Source: a virus. Taken from it: a DNA stretch of 34,534 nt. The position numbers were made by a program, and so were the translations under genes. The notes under the pieces were generated by a model, which was not told the origin of the DNA, made no database searches, and worked only from the letters and a program-made list of their open reading frames with translations. The stretch covers positions 1 to 34,534 of the IMG/VR virus record IMGVR_UViG_3300028399_000023; one strand, given 5' to 3'. This document shows, piece after piece, positions 5,835 to 12,009 of the stretch. Positions within the stretch are counted from its first letter, which is position 1, and the number at the start of each line of letters is the position of its first letter.

Positions 5835-6020
5835 CTAGAATAGACGAATCTCGCCAGTTCGCATATCAACATATTCGAACCTAGTCAATGGAACTATATG
5901 ACATCCTGGACAACTAAGCTCCCCATGAACTCGGGCAACGCTTATCGGGGATGCAACCCAACCACAATTCGGACAACGTCGTACAGCCCACGGGACCGGA
6001 AATCTAATCACTTTGCCCAT
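5835..6020 (-). CDS. Zinc-ribbon small protein
   Basis: 61 residues from the start MGKVIRFPVPW, which has AGAGGA 7-8 bases upstream. CPNC and CPGC pairs form a zinc ribbon, with ends resembling rubredoxin-like knuckles. An in-frame ATG at 6062 would add 14 residues and would overlap the stop of the upstream interrupted frame as ATGA, so coupled initiation there is also possible; its ribosome site is weaker. No function can be assigned. Confidence 0.6.
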   Translation of the reverse strand: MGKVIRFPVPWAVRRCPNCGWVASPISVARVHGELSCPGCHIVPLTRFEYVDMRTGEIRLF

Positions 6021-6058
6021 CGTTTGTCCTCTCATATTGTGCGTTTGATACATAGAAT

Positions 6059-6325
6059 TCATGGTTTGTAGGTTCCATCCCCAGAGTTCAATGCTTCGTC
6101 AAGATAGATATAATCTTTCTTGGCGATTTCTTTATCCAGCCATTCCTTGTACAAAGCGCAGGGCTTGATGAGAGTGTTATCTTCAAAAATCACACAACAA
6201 CACTCTAGAAAAATTCTATCTTCTTGACCTTTCTTGAACCGAGCATATCCATAATCATGCAGTCATGTACGCAACCGATTTTTCGAAAGCCGAGTCCACA
6301 AAGTCGGAAAGTCAGTGATCTTCAT
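6059..6325 (-). pseudogene. Small gene with one in-frame TGA
   Basis: The ATG at 6325 overlaps the upstream stop as ATGA, and the frame runs 89 codons to a TGA that itself overlaps the ATG at 6062, so both junctions look like a real gene. Codon 21 (6263-6265) is TGA, followed by C. Before it the product reads MKITDFPTLWTRLSKNRLRT; after it come 67 normal-looking residues including IFLECCCVIFEDNTLIKPC and YIYLDEAL. No ATG allows restart just after the TGA. Possible explanations are a nonsense mutation, a sequencing error (TGG or CGA), or leaky readthrough of a UGA-C context. No family is recognised. Confidence 0.55.
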
Positions 6326-6573
6326 TGTTTCTCCTCCAGTGCATCTATCAGTTTGCTCAACAAACAAACCATCTCTGGTACAGCGGCTATGAGCTCTGCA
6401 TCATTGTGATTGGGGAGATTGTCATCATCCTCAACATCACACCAACCTCCAGAATTCTTATACGCATAGCGCAGCACCCAGAATAAAGCCTCTTTAGACC
6501 AAGGGCCGGGAGTAGTCCCCTTCGCCAGTTGTAGCACTTCCCGTGCATGTTGAATTAGTGCTTCTGTGCTCAT
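6322..6573 (-). CDS. Ead/Ea22-like phage protein
   Basis: 83 residues. LAKGTTPGPW near the start and NDAELIAAVPEMVCLLSKLI near the end match the pattern (ATPGPW ... NDAxLIAAAPxMVxLL) seen in many phage proteins related to Ead/Ea22. Their function is unknown. AAGGA precedes the ATG. Its stop is coupled to the interrupted gene downstream. Confidence 0.65.
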   Translation of the reverse strand: MSTEALIQHAREVLQLAKGTTPGPWSKEALFWVLRYAYKNSGGWCDVEDDDNLPNHNDAELIAAVPEMVCLLSKLIDALEEKQ

Positions 6574-6584
6574 TGCTAATTCCT

Positions 6585-6797
6585 TTATCTGTAATAGATG
6601 GTTTTGATCTCTACTTTGGGGCTAAGATTGGCAAACTCTTTAAGGGCACGTTCATGTGTGATAATCCTTGGCCTATGTTTACTGTGTCCAGGTAAAACCC
6701 AGACATAAGGCTCTTCTACTGCTCCAGTTTCAGGATCAGTCAAAGGCACCAGTTCAACCCCATTATCCAGTATCAACCTGGGTTCTTTTTCTTTCAT
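6585..6797 (-). CDS. Hypothetical early protein
   Basis: 70 residues from MKEKEPRLILDNGVELVPL. The ORF is open 25 codons further upstream, but that part lies inside the DUF3310 gene, and AGGA lies 8 bases before the ATG at 6797, so the shorter form was chosen. It contains EEPYVWVLPGHSKHRPRIITHERAL and no known motif. The start is 5 bases from the upstream stop, so the two are probably co-translated. Confidence 0.6.
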   Translation of the reverse strand: MKEKEPRLILDNGVELVPLTDPETGAVEEPYVWVLPGHSKHRPRIITHERALKEFANLSPKVEIKTIYYR

Positions 6798-6801
6798 AGG
6801 A

Positions 6802-7059
6802 CTAGTCCTGATTTGTGTAACGAGAAGTTGCTTCTTCTCCTTCATCTTCAATAAAGCGCTGATGTACCTCAATGTATTTCTCGAGGAAGTGCTTGGCTTT
6901 TAACAAATCTTCTAGACCATTCTTGCGCTTCCAGCGAGTAATATATTTAGTGATCTGTCCTTGAAAATAATCCATCTTGTTAGCTGCAGCATAGTCCCAG
7001 TGTTGAATTTCCGCAGTTCTGTAATGATCACCACCCACTTGACGTTCATTAGCTCCCAT
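6802..7059 (-). CDS. DUF3310 family protein
   Basis: 85 residues. RQVGGDHY, IQHWDYAAANKMDYFQG, ITKYITRWKRKNGLEDLLKA and HFLEKYIE match DUF3310, a widespread family of small phage and prophage proteins (sometimes called SaV-like or nucleotide-kinase-like) with unproven biochemistry. The start MGANERQ was chosen because AGGAGG lies 7 bases upstream; earlier in-frame Met codons overlap that site. It follows the HD nucleotidase with an 11-base overlap, and in other phages this family often sits near nucleotide metabolism genes. Confidence 0.85.
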   Translation of the reverse strand: MGANERQVGGDHYRTAEIQHWDYAAANKMDYFQGQITKYITRWKRKNGLEDLLKAKHFLEKYIEVHQRFIEDEGEEATSRYTNQD

Positions 7060-7618
7060 AGACATTCCTCCTGTAACGCTCATCAAGTATATCCAGCCAA
7101 CTGTCCACTACCCGTTTGGCTTCAGAAGACAACGACTCGCTATTTTTTGTAGCATATTCCAGTGCACGTTCTGTGGTGCTGATTAACATTGGGTGTCGAT
7201 TGCCCCGTTCAATTTCTTCAATACAGAACATGCACAGTTCTAAACAATCTGAGATTTTGGCCAATTGTTTGACAATGGGGATGGAGCTCTCCTTGATCTC
7301 TGAGATATGGAAGGGAAGCGCAGCCCTAGACCAGCGTTCCTCCACCATCTTGATCACCCCGCTTAATTCTTCCTCTGACTTCAAATATGCTGGCAAATCT
7401 CCTGTGTACACCTCCTCAATATCATGATAAAGCAGGTATTCCATCACAGAACGACAGATCGCAATCCCCAACTTGGCCTGATTACACAACTCCCGTGCAA
7501 TCACCATTGCATTGTAGGTATGCTCCGCCACGTTATGTTCTCTTATGGTCGGCACAATATGCATCCGCTGCACCAACCCAGCATTTCTGCACAACCAGAT
7601 ATCATCCAGCCCATTCAT
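7049..7618 (-). CDS. HD-domain 5'-deoxynucleotidase, YfbR-like
   Basis: 189 residues. R18, H33 (EHNVAEHTYN), H65-D66 (YHDIEEVYTGD), E69 and D124 (KISDCLEL) line up with the metal and substrate residues of E. coli YfbR, a dNMP 5'-phosphatase. It would convert deoxynucleoside monophosphates to nucleosides. The ATG overlaps the last base of the thymidylate-synthase homologue stop (TAATG), so the two are co-translated; the longer in-frame start was rejected. Phages that replace thymine with hmdU commonly encode a dTMP-degrading enzyme, so I infer it clears dTMP so that hmdUTP is used instead. The substrate is not proven. Confidence 0.75.
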   Translation of the reverse strand: MNGLDDIWLCRNAGLVQRMHIVPTIREHNVAEHTYNAMVIARELCNQAKLGIAICRSVMEYLLYHDIEEVYTGDLPAYLKSEEELSGVIKMVEERWSRAALPFHISEIKESSIPIVKQLAKISDCLELCMFCIEEIERGNRHPMLISTTERALEYATKNSESLSSEAKRVVDSWLDILDERYRRNVYGS

Positions 7619-8601
7619 TATTCTCTCTCCTTCAGCCACTGAATTGCGGCGGCTCTCCAATCTTCTGCTGAGATCGCCTCCACCACCTCTAGTCCAGACC
7701 TAGTCAGCTTATGTATCGCCCAAGCATTAAACATTGGCACTGCGACATTCCTGAACCAGTTAGTCCGGAATTCAATTGGATCAACTACCTCAGTAAATTG
7801 AGTGAGGAGCATGAATGTTGTTAAATCTAGCCACCAGCAATTCATCTCCTCTTCGGTTTCAGCCAAGGCCAAGGGAGAAACCTCATACTTGTACGGATTG
7901 AAGTCACTATATGGCAGCTTGCGCAACCGCTCCCACTGGGGGTTGTTGGGGTACACATGGAAAGAGTCAGACATCTGCCGATACACCCCCACGTGAGCAC
8001 CAATGGAACGTGCGATAGCCTCCTGTAACATCGAGAACTGGACCACGTTAGCACCATAAGCACCCCAGATTACATCATTGCTACGATTGCACACCGTCAT
8101 GTCCAGCTCACGTCCACGCCGCAACTTAAAAAACACTGTGGTGTTGCAGGGCAGATCCTTGCTGTCGACATTCAAATCCAGAGCGGGATCCCAGATACCA
8201 ATCACCGCCCTTCTAGTGTCCGGCTCTCTCTTCAACAAATTGATTGTTTCCCGAATCTGGTCTAGCCCGAACGAACTGCGGATCCTCTTCCCATATGCCC
8301 CGTGAAAGGTCTCTCCATCATCAGAATATTCAGCCATGCGTTTGTTAAACCGCGCCAACCACGTTACATCATAGCGGCCAGCGAGAATCCACAGCGCCTC
8401 CATCAAGTGGAAGAAGGGATTAGCTCCACGCTCTGGAATCAAACACACCCGCTCCATGGGGCGGCGGTATATGGTTGTGACTGGCTCATCGAGCTCAATA
8501 TAAGGCTCTCCTCTAGAGACCCTGTGCACCCCACATTCATCAATCAAACGCAATGCAATGGGATAGGCTTCATTCACATTATCAACTGCTATGGTTTTCA
8601 T
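7618..8601 (-). CDS. Thymidylate-synthase family, probable dUMP hydroxymethylase
   Basis: 327 residues. The fold signature is complete: GANPFFHLMEALWILAG (E68), HGAYGKRIR (Y103), DTRRAVIGIWDP, the nucleophile in LPCNTTV (C152), R173 and D176 in NRSNDVIWG, N185, and DSFHVY (H215, Y217). N185 corresponds to the Asn that selects uracil, where dCMP hydroxymethylases have Asp. The conserved Trp of true synthases (before GPxYGxxWR) is replaced by an AEYSDDG segment, and the usual PCH is PCN. Together with its neighbours this favours hydroxymethylation of dUMP with methylene-THF, without the reduction to a methyl group. GGAGGG precedes the ATG. Confidence 0.8.
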   Translation of the reverse strand: MKTIAVDNVNEAYPIALRLIDECGVHRVSRGEPYIELDEPVTTIYRRPMERVCLIPERGANPFFHLMEALWILAGRYDVTWLARFNKRMAEYSDDGETFHGAYGKRIRSSFGLDQIRETINLLKREPDTRRAVIGIWDPALDLNVDSKDLPCNTTVFFKLRRGRELDMTVCNRSNDVIWGAYGANVVQFSMLQEAIARSIGAHVGVYRQMSDSFHVYPNNPQWERLRKLPYSDFNPYKYEVSPLALAETEEEMNCWWLDLTTFMLLTQFTEVVDPIEFRTNWFRNVAVPMFNAWAIHKLTRSGLEVVEAISAEDWRAAAIQWLKERE

Positions 8602-9478
8602 TGAACACCCTCCAGCACCAGTATTTGCTTTTTACAACCCCTTCTCCCAGCTTCAGCCTCATGTACTTGTCAAACTCACACAAGCTGTGTTCTACATCTC
8701 GCATCTCAAACTTCACGCCCTCAAACATCTTCAACCTTCCAAGCCTCTTTTGTATAATGAGCAGCAGCTTTCTCATCTCCTCTACATAGTCCACCCTTTC
8801 CTTGGAGGGCTTCTGAGCTGAACCAAATAACAGTCTATGGATACCTCGTTTGGCTCCAGGACCGGGATTGGCCCAGGTATAGAGGTCTTCAGCATTGCAG
8901 AGTACTGGGGTGTGGCGCAAATCTGTAGCAATCTCATATCCCACAAATGAGCCCACCATTGTATAGACAGACAGCGCCTCCGTGGTCCACTGCAGCGAAT
9001 TGTGTTGCTGTATTTTCGTCACCAGCTTGGGGGCATCTCGCCACATGGTTTGAATGGTCTGACAAGCCATGGCAATCTTGCCCCCGGTGCCTTCGCTACC
9101 ACTTCCAGTCATCATATAGGCGCCTGTGAATACCTTCTCACCTCGCTGTTGACGGGCAGTGAGCAGTTTTGTTGCTTTAGCTGCGCTCCATTTCCGAAGC
9201 AACCCAGCTTGTTCTAGTTCATAGTAGGTCTCAGCCCAGTTGAACATACGAAAAACCACAATGGTGTGGAATAGCTGTACTGGGTCAGAGATGTCCTTGT
9301 GTACTTGTCGCAACAGCTGTGTTTGTCTGTCGTTCTCTCGAAAGGGATTGGTAAACTTGTATTCTTGCAGTATGGGATCCTTGGTCCAGGGCCAGGGCTT
9401 TCCCTGTTCCTTTTTCAAGAAGATACTGTGGCGCTCCTTGATCCAGTATAGCAATTCCTTCAGTGCTTCTTCTTGCAT
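8582..9478 (-). CDS. Amino acid:DNA transferase-like protein (aGPT-PPlase family) 1
   Basis: 298 residues. The N-terminal segment PWPWTKDPIL, then YKFTNPFRENDRQT at about 29-53, is the hallmark I associate with the alpha-glutamyl/putrescinyl-thymine pyrophosphorylase families described in thymine-hypermodified phages. The rest is largely helical (VVFRMFNWAETY, GAYMMTGSG, LPGPGAKRG-like NPGPGAKRGIHRLL). These proteins displace the activated phosphate on 5-hmdU in DNA with an amino acid or amine. It overlaps the thymidylate-synthase homologue by 20 bases and the GNAT gene by 19. The family call is confident; its amino acid substrate is unknown. Confidence 0.75.
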   Translation of the reverse strand: MQEEALKELLYWIKERHSIFLKKEQGKPWPWTKDPILQEYKFTNPFRENDRQTQLLRQVHKDISDPVQLFHTIVVFRMFNWAETYYELEQAGLLRKWSAAKATKLLTARQQRGEKVFTGAYMMTGSGSEGTGGKIAMACQTIQTMWRDAPKLVTKIQQHNSLQWTTEALSVYTMVGSFVGYEIATDLRHTPVLCNAEDLYTWANPGPGAKRGIHRLLFGSAQKPSKERVDYVEEMRKLLLIIQKRLGRLKMFEGVKFEMRDVEHSLCEFDKYMRLKLGEGVVKSKYWCWRVFNENHSS

Positions 9479-9912
9479 ACTAATTTCTCCCGATTGATTT
9501 CAAAAGTTGTGTATTTATGGCCGCTCTTCCACTCACCTTGACCCACACGTTTGAATCCCAATGAACGATAGAACTTCAACGCTTCCTTGTTTTCATTATC
9601 CACATTCAACGAAATAGCTCCGAATGGGGAAGTTTGCATCGCCCAACAAATTAGTGCGCGTCCTATACCTCGTCCCTTGTATTCAGGAGCAACGACCACA
9701 TCATACACAACAGTCTTTTTCTTACGCACTGCATGGCGCAAACAGATCAAGCCCTTGATCTTCCCCCGCTCTTCAAACTTACCAATCCAGCCACGCTCAT
9801 ACATCTGCGGGCCGGAGTAGATTTGGTTGCTGAATGACTGTGTGTAGCGACTGGTACGTGCAATTCGAACTAGTTCTTGGTGGTCTTGAATGGATGCTGT
9901 TTTAACTGGCAC
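9460..9912 (-). CDS. GNAT-family N-acetyltransferase
   Basis: 150 residues with a GTG start preceded by GGAGGA. The acetyl-CoA loop is VVVAPEYKGRGIGRALI (residues 72-88), followed by the strand and helix SLNVDNENKEALKFYRSLGFKRVG typical of GNAT domains. It sits between the hmdU DNA kinase and a DNA transferase and overlaps both, so its substrate is probably an amino group on modified thymine. In the PaMx11-type pathway a GNAT enzyme acetylates 5-aminomethyl-dU. An unrelated acceptor cannot be excluded. Confidence 0.85.
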   Translation of the reverse strand: MPVKTASIQDHQELVRIARTSRYTQSFSNQIYSGPQMYERGWIGKFEERGKIKGLICLRHAVRKKKTVVYDVVVAPEYKGRGIGRALICWAMQTSPFGAISLNVDNENKEALKFYRSLGFKRVGQGEWKSGHKYTTFEINREKLVCKKKH

Positions 9913-10436
9913 AGTATTTCCTCCACGGCCCGATTACGAGAAACAACAATGTGGTTGGCTCCGTCCTCTTTACACCGTTCCCGCACCCGCTCTAACATCT
10001 TGGCCTTAGCAATTGTGTTTGTTGGGTCTAGTGGACGTGTGTCTCCTCTAGCTTTGCGCCTCTTTTCCACCATGCGAATACAGGTTTCAATGGAGGTCGA
10101 GAGAAACACAAAGAGGTAGGGTTGTTTCATCCTTTTCAGCATCTTGAAGTATGAGCCATAGCAGGAAGAAACAATCAACCCTTCAAACAACACATGACCT
10201 TTCTTGGCATACTTACGAATCCTGCGACGCACCTCTTTTTGAGAGGGGATAGTGTCGCAACCCCCACAAGGAGTCTCGTAACGACCAATGACGTACAAGT
10301 CTCCCCAAGGAGTCTCCACCCTATAATCCTGTACCTTCTTGCCTTGCATGATGGGGGTGGTGGGGAATTTGCGCATTATTTTGCGCACAACAGTGCTCTT
10401 GCCGGAACCGCTTGTACCAGAGATGTTGATAATCAT
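9870..10436 (-). CDS. 5-hydroxymethyl-dU DNA kinase (P-loop)
   Basis: 188 residues from MIINISG; GGAG is 8 bases before this ATG, whereas the in-frame GTG at 10445 overlaps that site. Walker A GTSGSGKST lies at 7-15. GRYETPCGGCDTIPSQ at 51-66 is the signature I associate with the P-loop kinases of thymine-hypermodified phages (5-HMUDK). An LID-like basic segment KRRKARGDTRPLDP follows. The enzyme would phosphorylate the hydroxymethyl group of hmdU in DNA to make a leaving group for the transferases. It overlaps the GNAT gene by 43 bases and is coupled to the flavoprotein gene. Confidence 0.8.
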   Translation of the reverse strand: MIINISGTSGSGKSTVVRKIMRKFPTTPIMQGKKVQDYRVETPWGDLYVIGRYETPCGGCDTIPSQKEVRRRIRKYAKKGHVLFEGLIVSSCYGSYFKMLKRMKQPYLFVFLSTSIETCIRMVEKRRKARGDTRPLDPTNTIAKAKMLERVRERCKEDGANHIVVSRNRAVEEILCQLKQHPFKTTKN

Positions 10437-11251
10437 TCCAAACACTCCAAAAACTGTTGCGCCTGCAGCGCAGCCTGTATAGTGCCGTTCTTGGCACCGC
10501 CAGAGGAGACCCAGGTGCGCTTGTATACCTGTTCAAAATACCCAAGTTGCTTGGGAATGGCTGGGCGATATCCCACAACCCAGTTATACGGCGAAGTCAG
10601 ACTGACATACTTCTTGGCGCGTTCAGTAGACTGTCTCAATCGTTCTTGTTCATCAAAGTTTTTGTGCTGGATGGAGGTGCCGTCTCCAAACCAGATACGC
10701 TTGGGACCGATGTTAAAAGCCACCACCTGTTTATAGGGCGCCCACACAGTAATTGAAGGTTTGACAGTGCCTTTGAAGTACAGCGCAATGCCAGCCAGTG
10801 CCCGCTGCTTTTGCATTGGCACCAGCAACTCACTCCAGATCCCTGCAGCAACTAGCACAAAGCCTTCATACCGCTCTCCGCCCTTGGTTTCCACCCAGCC
10901 ATCTCCAACCGCTACCACCTTGTCCCTGACAATACGATTGCTGGGCAGTAGGATACGTCCCGGGTTCACATGGTACACCTGAGCCTTTTTCAGTCGATTG
11001 ACTGTAAACTCAATAAGGCGTAGTCCATACAATGCATCTAGTAATTCCAGCCCTTGATCGATCTCAGCCCTACTCAGGGCAGACATCCAGCTAGGTTTGA
11101 GAAGACAAGCCGCAGGCTTACTGCCAGCACGAGGCTCGCGGCTGTCTATAACAATCACCTCGAACCCATTGCGCTCACAGAGCTCTGCCGCAATAGACCC
11201 AAATAGCCCAGCGCCTACGATGACCACTGTTCTCGATTTACGACGTGGCAT
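10433..11251 (-). CDS. FAD-dependent glycine-oxidase-like (DAO family) enzyme
   Basis: 272 residues. A Rossmann start VVIVGAGLFGS (GxGxxG at 13-18) with D36 at the end of the second strand binds FAD. Later parts (GRILLPSNRIVRDKV, VLVAAGIWSELL, WFGDGTSIQ, YRPAIPK) follow the D-amino-acid/glycine oxidase layout, though the protein is shorter than ThiO (about 360). In the hypermodification cluster it probably oxidises the glycine adduct on thymine, releasing glyoxylate and leaving 5-aminomethyl-dU. GGAGGA precedes the ATG. It overlaps the kinase by 4 bases and the second transferase by 37. Confidence 0.75.
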   Translation of the reverse strand: MPRRKSRTVVIVGAGLFGSIAAELCERNGFEVIVIDSREPRAGSKPAACLLKPSWMSALSRAEIDQGLELLDALYGLRLIEFTVNRLKKAQVYHVNPGRILLPSNRIVRDKVVAVGDGWVETKGGERYEGFVLVAAGIWSELLVPMQKQRALAGIALYFKGTVKPSITVWAPYKQVVAFNIGPKRIWFGDGTSIQHKNFDEQERLRQSTERAKKYVSLTSPYNWVVGYRPAIPKQLGYFEQVYKRTWVSSGGAKNGTIQAALQAQQFLECLE

Positions 11252-12009
11252 CTCAATTCCTCCGCCAAATCACCCCAACCCTCTAATGCTTCATAGATCT
11301 CACGTGAGTCCTTGAACAGAGGATAGCGGCCTTTGTAGTGAGACTTGTACTTACACAATATGGTCTCCACTTCCATCACCCCCACAGGACGTTTATAGAA
11401 GGGAGGAGCCAGGTAGTTTTTGAATTGTCGTTGTAGCTTGTTCACCACTCGCTGCAGTTCCTTATCTGTAATGGGGGCTCTCCAGTCTCCATGGAGAATC
11501 AATGCAGCACCCTGTCTTGGATCCTTGTAAATCCCCAACGTACAATCACTGTAGTCCACATCCAGCCCAAACACTGAATGAGCCATGTCTGCAATCTTGA
11601 ATGCAATCCAGGGACCGAATCCACTAAATTCCTTCACCCGCTCAGTAATGCCTGAGAAGGTGCAGGGCTCCAACATGTACTCCACCACCTTCTCCGGCGA
11701 ACCAAACTTGTGTAGACAGTCGATGCCATTTGCAGAGGTTCGTCCTCTGAAGTGTCTGCGCTCTGCTCCACGTGGCCAGCGTTGTCTATCTGCCTGCTTC
11801 ATCAATCTGTAGAACTGGCGGGGAGAAGCCTCCGCAATACGGGAGGCCACCCCAACATGATAGAAGCACCAATAGGCTAGACACCAACGCTGGAGACGGG
11901 GAGGATCTCGGTGTAGACCAGACTCGACGAGCATGATATACACCGGATCCAGATCCCCCGTTTCCAACAGGTGCTGCCCAAACTTGCGATAGGACAGCAC
12001 CCCGCTCAT
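11215..12009 (-). CDS. Amino acid:DNA transferase-like protein (aGPT-PPlase2 family) 2
   Basis: 264 residues. LDPVY (20-24), WCLAYWCFYHVGVAS (42-56), WPRGAERRHFRG (78-89) and FSGFGPWIAFKIADMA (128-143) followed by acidic D150 and D152 match the aGPT-PPlase2 group. The FSGFGPWIAFK helix-hairpin-helix recalls DNA glycosylases, consistent with acting on a base in DNA. It is distinct in sequence from the protein at 8582-9478. The ATG overlaps the helicase stop as ATGA. Two different transferases in one cluster could mean a heterodimer, two sequential steps, or two different modifications. Confidence 0.75.
   Translation of the reverse strand: MSGVLSYRKFGQHLLETGDLDPVYIMLVESGLHRDPPRLQRWCLAYWCFYHVGVASRIAEASPRQFYRLMKQADRQRWPRGAERRHFRGRTSANGIDCLHKFGSPEKVVEYMLEPCTFSGITERVKEFSGFGPWIAFKIADMAHSVFGLDVDYSDCTLGIYKDPRQGAALILHGDWRAPITDKELQRVVNKLQRQFKNYLAPPFYKRPVGVMEVETILCKYKSHYKGRYPLFKDSREIYEALEGWGDLAEELRCHVVNREQWSS

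Noticed and set aside
6802-7086. Start of the DUF3310 gene at 7086
   Set aside because: The AGGAGG site lies between the early Met codons and MGANERQ, so initiation at 7059 is more likely.
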